Assembly (NCBI GenBank): GCA_031628995.1
Contig: JAVLUO010000010.1
Coordinates: 1 to 35,002, forward strand
DNA length: 35,002 nucleotides
Direction of reading: 5' to 3'
Origin: Bacillota bacterium LX-D
GTDB lineage: Bacteria > Bacillota > DUOV01 > Zhaonellaceae
Every line of letters begins with the position of its first letter. Position 1 is the stretch's first letter. Positions 14,592-22,637 of the stretch are shown in pieces. Both the position numbers and the translations under genes were made by a program. The notes beneath the pieces were generated by a model that was not told the DNA's origin, did no database searches, and worked only from the letters and a program-made list of their open reading frames with translations.

Positions 14592-16694
14592 ATGGCCAAA
14601 ATTGCTAAAGAACTGCTGCTGGACGGACTAGGCTGTGCTAATTGCGCCGCCAAAATAGAAGAACAAGTAGGGAAACTTCCAGGTGTAACTATGTCTTCCG
14701 TAAATTTTGCAGCCCGAACCTTGGTAATTGAATCGGAAGGCGCTGAGGAAATAGATCAAATAGTGTTTCAGGCCAGAGCTATTGTAAAAAGGATAGAGCC
14801 AGAAGTTAATGTAGTAGAGGGGAAGCAAGATGAAGTCCAAGGAGAGGAAAAGAATAAATCTGAAGCAATAAGGCTAATAGCTGGTGCCATCCTCTTTCTA
14901 ACGGCTTTTATTTTTAAATTTCCCTTTTGGGTGGAATTTGGCTTATATCTAATCAGCTATGCTCTAGTGGGAGCGGAGGTTTTGTGGAGAGCTGGTAAAA
15001 ATATAGCCAAAGGGCAAGTCTTTGACGAAAACTTTTTAATGGCTGTGGCTACTATTGGTGCTTTTGCCATTAAAGAGTTTCCTGAAGGTGTAGCTGTTAT
15101 GCTCTTTTACCAAATAGGTGAGTTCTTTCAGGATTTAGCAGTCAATCGTTCGAGAAAATCAATTGCTGCTTTAATGGATATTCGACCCGATTATGCTAAT
15201 CTAAAAGTAGGCAGTGAAATTAAGCAGGTTGCACCTGAAGCAATAGCAGTAGGAGATTTGATTATTGTTAAACCGGGGGAAAGGGTGCCCTTAGACGGAG
15301 AAGTTGTTGAAGGAGAATCTCTCGTAGATACTTCAGCTTTAACCGGGGAATCAATACCTCGGGAAGTAGCAGTAGATAGTGAAGTGTTGGCTGGGTTTAT
15401 TAACAAAAGGGGCCTATTAACTGTAAAAGTAACTAAATTATATAAAGAATCAACTGTAGCCAAGATTTTAGATTTAGTGCAAAATGCAGGTCATAGAAAA
15501 GCTAAAACTGAAAACTTTATAACTAAATTTGCCCGGGTATACACACCTATAGTAGTTTTTTCCGCTTTAGGAGTAGCAGTTTTACCTCCCCTAATTCTAC
15601 CAGGGGCTGCTTTTGCCGATTGGATTTACCGTGCTTTAGTCTTTTTAGTTATTTCCTGCCCTTGTGCTTTAGTTATTTCAATACCTCTAGGATTTTTTGG
15701 CGGTATTGGGGGAGCCTCGAAAAACGGCATTTTAATCAAAGGAGGCAATTTTTTAGAGGCTTTAAATGAAGCTGATACAATAGTTTTTGACAAAACGGGA
15801 ACATTGACGCAAGGAGTATTTGAAGTTGTAGAGATTCAGGCCCAAGCTCCTTTTAGCCAAGAAGAAGTTTTAAAATATGCCTCTTTAGCAGAAGCATATT
15901 CTAGCCATCCCATTGCTGTTTCCATTAAAAAAGCCTATGGAAAAGATCTGGTTGGAGTTGAAATTGAAGGCTACACGGAATTTTCCGGCCGGGGCATTAA
16001 AGTTAGATCCGGAAACAAAGAGATTTTAGCGGGTAATGCTAAATTAATGGAGGAAGAAACAATAGATTACGTCCCGGCAGAAACTAGTGGGACTGTAGTC
16101 TACGTTGCTGTAGATCGGCAATATGCTGGTTCCTTAGTTATTGCCGACCAAATTAAAAAAGATAGCCGCCAGGCCCTAAAGCAACTAAAAGCTTTAGGAA
16201 TAAAAAAATTAATTATGCTAACTGGGGATGCCAAAGCCATTGGGGAAAAAGTAGGTCAGGAGTTAGGCTTAGATGAAGTTCATGCAGAACTGTTACCTGA
16301 CCAGAAAGTGGAAAAGTTAGAGGAAATAACATCCGGGGAAACTGGAGGTAAAATCGTTTTTGTTGGCGATGGAATTAATGATGCCCCTGTCCTGGCCAGG
16401 GCAGACATTGGAGTTGCCATGGGAGGTTTAGGTTCTGATGCGGCTATTGAAGCTGCCGATATAGTTTTGATGACAGACGAACCTTTAAAATTAGCCGGTG
16501 CTATAAAAATTGCCCGGAAAACTAGGGCCATTGTCTGGCAAAACATTGTCTTTTCCTTAGGTGTAAAAATAGTAGTACTGCTTTTAGGAGCCGGAGGCTT
16601 AGCGACTTTATGGGAAGCAGTCTTTGCAGATGTAGGAGTAGCACTGATTGCTGTTTTAAATGCTATGCGGGCTTTACGGATTAAGCAGATATAA
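14592..16694 (+). CDS. cadA: Heavy-metal-translocating P-type ATPase (Zn/Cd/Pb type)
   Basis: 700 residues from ATG at 14592, with AGAAGGAGTG upstream. It exports Zn(II), Cd(II) or Pb(II). One N-terminal metal-binding domain has GCANC at 14-18. The membrane CPC motif lies at about 356-358, the phosphorylation site DKTGTLT starts at D400, and GDGINDAPVLARADIG is the hinge. The last membrane helix has FADVGVALIAVLNAMRA, whose aspartate is typical of the Zn/Cd/Pb group (P1B-2) rather than copper pumps. The CadC-like regulator immediately upstream supports this specificity. Confidence 0.93.
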   Translation: MAKIAKELLLDGLGCANCAAKIEEQVGKLPGVTMSSVNFAARTLVIESEGAEEIDQIVFQARAIVKRIEPEVNVVEGKQDEVQGEEKNKSEAIRLIAGAILFLTAFIFKFPFWVEFGLYLISYALVGAEVLWRAGKNIAKGQVFDENFLMAVATIGAFAIKEFPEGVAVMLFYQIGEFFQDLAVNRSRKSIAALMDIRPDYANLKVGSEIKQVAPEAIAVGDLIIVKPGERVPLDGEVVEGESLVDTSALTGESIPREVAVDSEVLAGFINKRGLLTVKVTKLYKESTVAKILDLVQNAGHRKAKTENFITKFARVYTPIVVFSALGVAVLPPLILPGAAFADWIYRALVFLVISCPCALVISIPLGFFGGIGGASKNGILIKGGNFLEALNEADTIVFDKTGTLTQGVFEVVEIQAQAPFSQEEVLKYASLAEAYSSHPIAVSIKKAYGKDLVGVEIEGYTEFSGRGIKVRSGNKEILAGNAKLMEEETIDYVPAETSGTVVYVAVDRQYAGSLVIADQIKKDSRQALKQLKALGIKKLIMLTGDAKAIGEKVGQELGLDEVHAELLPDQKVEKLEEITSGETGGKIVFVGDGINDAPVLARADIGVAMGGLGSDAAIEAADIVLMTDEPLKLAGAIKIARKTRAIVWQNIVFSLGVKIVVLLLGAGGLATLWEAVFADVGVALIAVLNAMRALRIKQI

Positions 16695-16700
16695 AAATAG

Positions 16701-16726
16701 GCAGCAGCTTCGGCTGCTGCTTATTT
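16701..16726 (+). terminator. Terminator of the cad operon
   Basis: Perfect 8-bp GCAGCAGC/GCTGCTGC stem with a stable TTCG tetraloop (16701-16720), followed by TTATTT. Confidence 0.88.
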
Positions 16727-16769
16727 ATGCTTTTTTCCAGGAGTTAGTTTAAAAAATTTCCCATTTAGG

Positions 16770-16787
16770 TATCCTTATAATAGGATA
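16770..16787 (+). promoter_or_regulatory. Possible promoter with flanking inverted repeat
   Basis: TATAAT at 16776-16781 is framed exactly by TATCCT and AGGATA, a 6-bp inverted repeat that could be an operator over the -10 element. No good -35 is seen at 17 bases. It is 23 bases before the first yitT start. Confidence 0.35.
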
Positions 16788-16809
16788 ATTTTGTAAACGG
16801 GAGATTGCT

Positions 16810-17646
16810 ATGTGGCTAAAAATTCGTGATTATGCGGGAATTGCCATAGGTTCTTTAATTACCGCCTTAGGCTTAGTCCTGTTTTTAGTGCCCAATAAAA
16901 TTGCCGATGGTGGTTTTACAGGGTTGGCGACGATTTTTTATTACTTATTTCACTTTAAAGTTGGCTATTCTTTGTTCCTGTTAAATGTACCTATTTTTCT
17001 TTTAAGTCTGAAAGAATTAGGACTGCGCACAGGTATTAAAACTATTTTTGGGATTAGTGCTCTTTCAATTTTTGTAGAATTGTTTTCAGCACTTTTAACT
17101 CCTCCAACTCATAATTTAATTTTAGCTACTGTTTATGGAGGAGTTATTTCCGGACTGGGGTTAGGTATTGTTTTCAGGTTTGGAGGTACTACGGGAGGAA
17201 CAGATTTGGCTGCCCGGCTAATTAATAAGTACTTAAAATTAAGCATCGGGAAAAGCTTACTGGCTATAGATGCAGTAGTTATTACTTTGGCAGCTATTGT
17301 TTTTAACGTAGAATTAGGTTTATACGGTTTCTTGGTAATTTTTCTTAGCGCTAAAGTTATTGATTTGCTGCAAGAAGGTGAAGAATACTTTAAAGCAGCT
17401 TTAATTGTTTCTGAAAAGAGAGGGGAAATTGGCCGGGCTATTATGCATGACTTAGGCCGTGGAGTTACCTATTTACAAGGAATAGGCGGATATACAGGGG
17501 AACAAAAAGGAATGCTCATGGTTGTCTTCAGCAGAAATGAGCAGCCCAATATTATCCAAATAGTTTCCGGGACAGATCCCAAAGCTTTTGTAATAGTGGC
17601 CAACGTCCACGAAGCTTTAGGGGAAGGATTTAAAAGTTTTAGTTAA
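16810..17646 (+). CDS. YitT family membrane protein
   Basis: 278 residues with GGGAG just before the ATG. About five hydrophobic segments in the first ~180 residues carry the family features: VPNKIADGGFTGLATIFYYL near the N-terminus and RFGGTTGGTDLAARLINKYL (about 135-154). A soluble C-terminal domain (DUF2179) follows, with YLQGIGGYTGEQKGMLMVV. Such proteins are predicted transporters or channels with no firm substrate. It is highly similar along its whole length to the gene at 18007, from which it is separated by a ferredoxin gene. Its transcript probably ends at the hairpin at 17660. Confidence 0.93.
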   Translation: MWLKIRDYAGIAIGSLITALGLVLFLVPNKIADGGFTGLATIFYYLFHFKVGYSLFLLNVPIFLLSLKELGLRTGIKTIFGISALSIFVELFSALLTPPTHNLILATVYGGVISGLGLGIVFRFGGTTGGTDLAARLINKYLKLSIGKSLLAIDAVVITLAAIVFNVELGLYGFLVIFLSAKVIDLLQEGEEYFKAALIVSEKRGEIGRAIMHDLGRGVTYLQGIGGYTGEQKGMLMVVFSRNEQPNIIQIVSGTDPKAFVIVANVHEALGEGFKSFS

Positions 17647-17655
17647 TATGCATAA

Positions 17656-17698
17656 AGGTGCCCCCAAGGCAAAGACTAAATGCCAAGGGGGGCTTTAT
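17656..17698 (+). terminator. Terminator-like hairpin overlapping the ferredoxin ribosome site
   Basis: GCCCCCAAGGCA pairs with TGCCAAGGGGGGC (17660-17692) with an internal AA/AA bulge, then CTTTATT. It follows the yitT stop and can terminate that transcript. Its 3' arm contains the G-rich Shine-Dalgarno of the ferredoxin gene, so folding would also block ferredoxin translation. Confidence 0.6.
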
Positions 17699-17699
17699 T

Positions 17700-17891
17700 A
17701 TGGCTTATAAAATTACAGATAGTTGTATTGCTTGCGGAGATTGTATCGCAGTTTGTCCAAAAGAGGCAATCGATAACGGTTTAACTAACTTTAAGCAAGG
17801 GTGGATTTATAATTCCTTCAATATATGTAAAGACTGCAATGAATGTGGAAAATGCCTTTATGTTTGTCCCGTTAATGCCATCAGCAAATGA
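17700..17891 (+). CDS. 4Fe-4S dicluster ferredoxin
   Basis: 63 residues from ATG at 17700; an earlier in-frame start would lie inside the upstream hairpin. The first cluster motif is CIACGDCIAVCP (C9, C12, C15, C19). The second is C46, C49, C52, C56 in CNECGKCLYVCP. An extra cysteine, C43, makes nine in all. The stretch between the two cluster motifs is longer than in classical clostridial ferredoxin, which may tune potential or bind a partner. It is a small cytoplasmic electron carrier; the donor and acceptor cannot be deduced. It is sandwiched between two YitT paralogs, and its ribosome site lies in a hairpin. Confidence 0.93.
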   Translation: MAYKITDSCIACGDCIAVCPKEAIDNGLTNFKQGWIYNSFNICKDCNECGKCLYVCPVNAISK

Positions 17892-18006
17892 AATTTAGCT
17901 ACTGTTTAATTTTTTTGCGCAGATAACTTGCTATTTCGACAGGCATAAAATATGCTAATAGTTGAAGATATAACTGCGGAAAAAAATAGGTAGGGTGGAA
18001 TAAGCT

Positions 18007-18843
18007 GTGTGGAGAAATATTCGTGATTTTTTAGGAATAACCCTAGGTACATTTTTAACAGCCCTAGGTTTAGTGGTTTTTTTAATACCTAATAAAATTG
18101 CCGGTGGTGGAGTAAGCGGTTTTTCAACTATACTTTATTATCTGTTCCATTTTAAAGTTGGGATTACTATGCTTGTGCTCAATATACCTTTATTTTTATT
18201 TGGGCTGAAGGAGCTGGGATTTTCTGTCGGCCTGAAAACCCTTTATGGAACCATCATGTTATCTGTTTTAGTTGATATTTTAGCTTTATTTATCAAAATT
18301 CCTACTCACGATTTACTCTTAGCAGCTATTTATGGAGGTATCTGTTATGGTTTAGGCATTGGCATTGTTTTTAAGTTCGGGGGAACAACAGGTGGAACAG
18401 ATTTAGCCGCCCGAATTTTAAATAAGTATTTAAAAATCAGCGTTGGGGAAAGTCTTTTTGTCATTGATGCTGCCGTCATAACTTTAGCGGCCGTTGTTTT
18501 TAGCGTAGAACGTGCTTTATATGGGTTTTTAGTACTGCTGATTACTTCCAAAATAATTGATTTAGTCCAGGAAGGCAGGGGCTATGCTAAAGCTGCTTTA
18601 ATTATTTCGGGGAAAAGTTCCCAAATTACGGAAAAAGTTATGAAGGATTTAGGTAGGGGAGTTACCTTTGTCCAGGGGAAAGGTGCTTATACAGGCTCGA
18701 CTAGGGATTTACTAATAGTTATAATCAATCGTTCCGAAGTCAGCAGGTTAAAAGAGCTAGTTGCTAAGATTGACCCAGGGGCTTTTGTGGTCATTGCCAA
18801 TGTCAATGAAGCTTTAGGGCAAGGTTTTAAAGATTTTGCTTGA
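18007..18843 (+). CDS. YitT family membrane protein (second copy)
   Basis: 278 residues, the same length as the copy at 16810 and colinear with it throughout (IRDFLGITLGTFLTALGLV, FKFGGTTGGTDLAARILNKY, VTFVQGKGAYTGSTRDL). The start is GTG, with AGGGTGG about 9 bases upstream. The membrane part is followed by the DUF2179 domain. The two copies differ at many residues, so the duplication is not recent. The intervening ferredoxin was either part of the ancestral unit or inserted later. The transketolase gene begins about 26 bases after the stop, so it may be co-transcribed. Confidence 0.93.
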   Translation: MWRNIRDFLGITLGTFLTALGLVVFLIPNKIAGGGVSGFSTILYYLFHFKVGITMLVLNIPLFLFGLKELGFSVGLKTLYGTIMLSVLVDILALFIKIPTHDLLLAAIYGGICYGLGIGIVFKFGGTTGGTDLAARILNKYLKISVGESLFVIDAAVITLAAVVFSVERALYGFLVLLITSKIIDLVQEGRGYAKAALIISGKSSQITEKVMKDLGRGVTFVQGKGAYTGSTRDLLIVIINRSEVSRLKELVAKIDPGAFVVIANVNEALGQGFKDFA

Positions 18844-18869
18844 ATATAGAGGCCGGGAGGTAGTTGAAA

Positions 18870-19688
18870 ATGAATCAAGAGTTAATTAAAGACTTAGAAA
18901 CTAAAGCTAAAAATATACGCAGAGATATTATTAGCATGATAGGTGAGGCAGGGTCAGGCCATCCAGGTGGTTCCCTTTCGGGGGCAGATATTGTAGCTGC
19001 CCTATATTTTCACGTTCTTAAAATAGACCCGAAAAAACCTGACTGGGCGGAGCGGGACCGTTTCGTCTTATCCAAGGGACATGCTGCTCCTCTTTTATAT
19101 GCGGCTTTAGCTGAAAAGGGATATTTTCCTAAAGAGGATTTACTTACTCTCCGCAAGTTAGGCAGCAAATTGCAGGGGCATCCCGATTTGCGCAAAGTTC
19201 CTGGAGTGGAAATGTCTACAGGATCCTTGGGACAAGGTTTTTCCGCAGCTGTGGGAATGGCTTTGGCGGCGAAATTAGACCGGAAAAGTTCTAAAGTATA
19301 TGTTTTACTTGGAGATGGAGAAACCCAAGAAGGTATTGTCTGGGAGGCTGCTATGGCTGCTGCCCATTATAAATTAAATAATTTAATTGCTTTTGTGGAC
19401 CATAATGGCTTACAAATCGACGGCTTTTGCGAAGATATAATGGGAGTTGACCCTATGCATGAAAAATGGCAGTCCTTTGGCTGGTATGTACTCAATATTG
19501 ACGGTCATAACATGGAAGAGATTATCCACGCAGTTAGGGAAGCTCAGCAAGTTCAGGTCAAGCCTGTAGCTATAATTGCTAAAACTGTAAAAGGCAAAGG
19601 AGTTTCCTTTATGGAAAATCAGGTGGGCTGGCATGGCGTAGCTCCTAAACCTGAAGAGATCCAAAAGGCATTGCAAGAATTAAGTTAA
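18870..19688 (+). CDS. Transketolase, N-terminal subunit
   Basis: 272 residues from ATG at 18870; GGGAGGT lies 9 bases before it, whereas a TTG 6 bases upstream is too close. This half carries the thiamine diphosphate pyrophosphate/metal site: [52 protein letters not shown], and the GDGETQEG motif with the later HNGLQIDG. Transketolase moves two-carbon units between sugar phosphates in the pentose phosphate pathway. The two-gene form is common in Clostridia and archaea. The C-terminal subunit follows after 24 bases. Confidence 0.96.
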   Translation: MNQELIKDLETKAKNIRRDIISMIGEAGSGHPGGSLSGADIVAALYFHVLKIDPKKPDWAERDRFVLSKGHAAPLLYAALAEKGYFPKEDLLTLRKLGSKLQGHPDLRKVPGVEMSTGSLGQGFSAAVGMALAAKLDRKSSKVYVLLGDGETQEGIVWEAAMAAAHYKLNNLIAFVDHNGLQIDGFCEDIMGVDPMHEKWQSFGWYVLNIDGHNMEEIIHAVREAQQVQVKPVAIIAKTVKGKGVSFMENQVGWHGVAPKPEEIQKALQELS

Positions 19689-19712
19689 AAGGTTATTAGG
19701 GGGAAATTTTAG

Positions 19713-20648
19713 ATGACGAAAATTGCGACTCGTGAAGCCTACGGCAAGGCACTAGTACGTTTAGGTGAGGAAAATGAAAATATTGTAGTTTTAGATGCAG
19801 ATTTAGCCAAGTCAACGAAAACCATAGATTTTGCTAAAACATATCCGGAACGATTCTTTGATATGGGAATTGCTGAGCAAAATATGCTAGGCACGGCAGC
19901 TGGTTTATCCTTAGGCGGGAGAATACCTTTTGCCAGTTCTTTTGCCATGTTTGCTACAGGCAGGGCTTTTGAAATTATCCGCAATTCCATTGCTTATCCA
20001 AAACTCAATGTCAAAATTGCTGCAACTCATGCAGGTATTACTGTAGGGGAAGATGGGGCTTCCCACCAAGCCATTGAAGATATCGCTCTTATGCGCTCTA
20101 TTCCCAATATGACTGTACTTGTTCCAGCAGATGGAATAGAAACGGAGCAAGCAGTAAGGGCAGCTGCCTACTATCAAGGACCGGTTTACATTCGCCTTGG
20201 CCGTTCAGGAGTACCAGTGATTTACGATGATCAGTACACATTTGCTATTGGGAAAGCAAATGTGCTAAAGGAAGGTGCTGATGTGACTATATTGGCCACA
20301 GGTATTATGGTCAGCTTAGCTTTAGAAGCAGCCGAAGCTTTGCAGAAAGAAGGGGTAGCAGCAGAAGTAATTAATGTTTCTACCATTAAGCCTTTAGATG
20401 CTGCCACTATTTTGCAATCCCTGCAAAAAACCAAGGCTGCTGTAACAGCTGAAGAACATAGTATTATTGGAGGCTTAGGTTCTGCTGTTGCTGAACTTAG
20501 TGCAGAAAACTTCCCTGTTCCCCTAGTTAGAGTTGGGGTGAAAGATGTTTTTGGGGAATCTGGCAAGCCGGCAGAACTTTTGGAGAAATATGGCTTAACA
20601 GCTCAAGGTATCAAAGAGGCAGTAGCAAAGGTGTTGAAAAAAGCATAA
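19713..20648 (+). CDS. Transketolase, C-terminal subunit
   Basis: 311 residues; the ATG follows TTAGGGGG. It supplies the pyrimidine-binding domain of the split enzyme, with the glutamate in DMGIAEQNMLGTAAGLSLGG that activates thiamine diphosphate. The phosphate-substrate region THAGITVGEDGASHQAIEDI and the C-terminal regulatory-type domain with EEHSIIGGLGSAVAEL also fit. It forms the active enzyme with the product of the gene immediately upstream. DXP synthase and pyruvate dehydrogenase E1 beta share the fold, but partner, length and motifs favour transketolase. Confidence 0.96.
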   Translation: MTKIATREAYGKALVRLGEENENIVVLDADLAKSTKTIDFAKTYPERFFDMGIAEQNMLGTAAGLSLGGRIPFASSFAMFATGRAFEIIRNSIAYPKLNVKIAATHAGITVGEDGASHQAIEDIALMRSIPNMTVLVPADGIETEQAVRAAAYYQGPVYIRLGRSGVPVIYDDQYTFAIGKANVLKEGADVTILATGIMVSLALEAAEALQKEGVAAEVINVSTIKPLDAATILQSLQKTKAAVTAEEHSIIGGLGSAVAELSAENFPVPLVRVGVKDVFGESGKPAELLEKYGLTAQGIKEAVAKVLKKA

Positions 20649-20671
20649 AGCATAGTATAGTCTTAAAACAT

Positions 20672-20703
20672 AGCCAAAGGCCCAGGAGCCTTTGGCTTTT
20701 TTT
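20672..20703 (+). terminator. Terminator of the transketolase operon; intron target
   Basis: Perfect 10-bp stem AGCCAAAGGC/GCCTTTGGCT, a 6-base loop and a T tract. The group II intron begins at the very next base (20704), the insertion preference of group IIC introns. Confidence 0.93.
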
Positions 20704-20942
20704 GTGCGCCCAGCATGGGCGCTTGCTCGTCGGTGAAAGTCCGATACGGGGGTTGATAGTGCCAACCGTTAGCCTAAGACAAGGGTGTCCATCGCGAGGT
20801 GGAATCTGAAGGAAGTCGGCGGCAAAGCTCTGGTCTGAGGAACACGAACTACATATAAGGCATATGAACCGCCGTATACCGAACGATACGTACGGTGGTA
20901 TGAGAGACGCTGAATAAAATAATTTTTCAGCTCCTACTCGAT
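20704..20942 (+). mobile_element. Group IIC-like intron, internally deleted, no maturase
   Basis: Begins GTGCGCCCAGCATGGGCGC and includes the conserved domain I stretch GAGGTGGAATCTGAAGGAAG and CTGAGGAACACGAACT. It then jumps directly to a domain V hairpin (GAACCGCCGTATAC...GTACGGTGG) and a domain VI with the 3' end CTCCTACTCGAT. About 240 bases remain; the rest of domain I, domains II-IV and any reverse transcriptase are absent, so self-splicing is unlikely. The first 89 bases are identical to the minus-strand copy at 1-89. Confidence 0.82.
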
Positions 20943-21055
20943 TCCAATAGACATTTCTTTACAAAAAAGGATTTAACAAAAGGAATTTTTTATAAAGTGT
21001 CGAAAAAGATGTAAGATATGTTTTATTCTAATCACTAGATTAGGAAGTGCTGAAT

Positions 21056-21742
21056 TTGATTCAATTGCTTAATGTAACAAAAATTTACTCCAATGGCGTT
21101 CAGGCGCTGAATGATATAAATATGACTATTGAAAAAGGTGAATTTGCATTTTTAGTGGGTCCCAGCGGAGCTGGAAAATCTACTTTGCTGAAGCTTTTGC
21201 TGCGTGAGGAAGTTCCCACTAAAGGGCAGATTTTAATCAACGGGAGAAGCACCGTTCGTTTCAACAGAGGAGAAATTGCCGGATTGCGGAGGAGCTTAGG
21301 GGTGGTTTTTCAAGATTTCCGCTTGCTGACGGAGCGGACTGTCTTTGAAAATGTTGCCTTTGCCATGCAAGTTTTAGAACATTCCAAAAGGGAAATCAGA
21401 CGGAGAGTACCAATGGTTTTAGAGTTAGTAGGTTTAGAGGGGAAAAGTTCCTATTTTCCTCACCAGCTCTCCGGCGGTGAACAACAGAGAGTAGCAATTG
21501 CCCGAGCCATTGTCAACGGACCCAAGATTTTAATTGCTGATGAGCCTACGGGGAATTTAGATCCGGATACTTCTTGGGGTATTATGGATTTGCTGCAAAG
21601 TATTAATTTTAGAGGAACCACTGTGGTCATGGCTACCCATGATCGGCCTATAGTTGATAAAATGCGTAAAAGAGTCATAGCTTTAGAACGGGGCCAGGTT
21701 ATTCGGGATGAAGAAAGAGGGTTTTACGGCTATGAAAGTTAG
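21056..21742 (+). CDS. ftsE: Cell-division ATP-binding protein FtsE
   Basis: 228 residues from TTG at 21056, chosen because AGGAAGTG is properly spaced and FtsE proteins start like MIQLLNVTKIY; a GTG 9 bases upstream overlaps that ribosome site. ABC ATPase motifs are intact: Walker A GPSGAGKST, the Q-loop VVFQDFRLL, signature LSGGEQQR and Walker B ILIADEPTGNLD. With FtsX it forms a membrane complex that couples ATP hydrolysis at the septum or cell wall to activation of peptidoglycan hydrolases. It overlaps ftsX by 11 bases. Confidence 0.97.
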   Translation: MIQLLNVTKIYSNGVQALNDINMTIEKGEFAFLVGPSGAGKSTLLKLLLREEVPTKGQILINGRSTVRFNRGEIAGLRRSLGVVFQDFRLLTERTVFENVAFAMQVLEHSKREIRRRVPMVLELVGLEGKSSYFPHQLSGGEQQRVAIARAIVNGPKILIADEPTGNLDPDTSWGIMDLLQSINFRGTTVVMATHDRPIVDKMRKRVIALERGQVIRDEERGFYGYES

Positions 21743-22619
21743 AACTGTGGGATTTTTTTTTAAGCAAGCTTTTCTTTCCTTATGCCGTAATAAATGGATG
21801 AGTGCTGCGGCTATTGCTACAGTTGCTATTTGCCTTTTTATTGTAGGTATCTTTACTTTATTAGTCTTAAATGCCAATTATATTGCTGGTCATTTGGAAT
21901 CTAATGTAGAAATTGTTGCTTTTATGGAACGGGATGCTACGCGCACTGAAGTACTAAGTGTGGCTCAGCAAATACAAAACATTTCTGGGGTAGCCCAGGT
22001 TAAATTAGTGCCTAAAGAAGAAGGGTTGGCTCGTTTAAATCAAAGATTTGGCCAAGAGCATAATTTATTATCAGCTTTAGGCGGCTCCAACCCATTGCCA
22101 GATTATTATGAGGTAAAAGTTAAAAGCCCTGAAGATATCAAAAAAGCAGCTCAAACTTTGGAGCAGATAACCTATGTGCAAAAAGTAAAATATGGCCAAG
22201 GGGCTATTGAAAAATTATTTAAGGTGATTCATTGGGTTAGATTAATCGGCTTAGGAGTGGTATTGCTGCTCTCTGTTGGTTCAATCTTCCTAATTTCAAC
22301 TACTATCCGGCTCACAGTATTTGCTAGACGAAAAGAAATTAATATTATGAAGTACGTAGGGGCAACAGATTGGTTTATTAGATGGCCGTTTTTTTTAGAA
22401 GGCATGGCTTTAGGTTTCATTGGGGCTTTGTTAGCCATCGGTGTATTATATCTAACCTACGATTTATTAATTAGCAATTTAAGATATAGCATTTCTTTCA
22501 TACCTTTAATTATGGATCCAGGGATAATCTTTAAGATTGTAGCTTCTCTACTGGCCATCGGTACTTTAGTAGGAGCCTTAGGAAGTTTAATTTCTGTACG
22601 GCGCTTCCTGCAGGTTTAG
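21732..22619 (+). CDS. ftsX: Cell-division membrane protein FtsX
   Basis: 295 residues from ATG at 21732 (MKVRTVGFFFKQAF), inside the end of ftsE; an earlier in-frame ATG at 21708 would overlap more and lacks a ribosome site. The layout is typical of FtsX: one N-terminal membrane helix, an extracellular loop of ~100 residues (ESNVEIVAFMERDATRTEV onward), then three membrane helices at the end, with RRKEINIMKYVGATDWFIRWPF between them. The loop is expected to contact the hydrolase encoded just downstream. Confidence 0.97.
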   Translation: MKVRTVGFFFKQAFLSLCRNKWMSAAAIATVAICLFIVGIFTLLVLNANYIAGHLESNVEIVAFMERDATRTEVLSVAQQIQNISGVAQVKLVPKEEGLARLNQRFGQEHNLLSALGGSNPLPDYYEVKVKSPEDIKKAAQTLEQITYVQKVKYGQGAIEKLFKVIHWVRLIGLGVVLLLSVGSIFLISTTIRLTVFARRKEINIMKYVGATDWFIRWPFFLEGMALGFIGALLAIGVLYLTYDLLISNLRYSISFIPLIMDPGIIFKIVASLLAIGTLVGALGSLISVRRFLQV

Positions 22620-22637
22620 GTAATAGGAGGGGATTGT

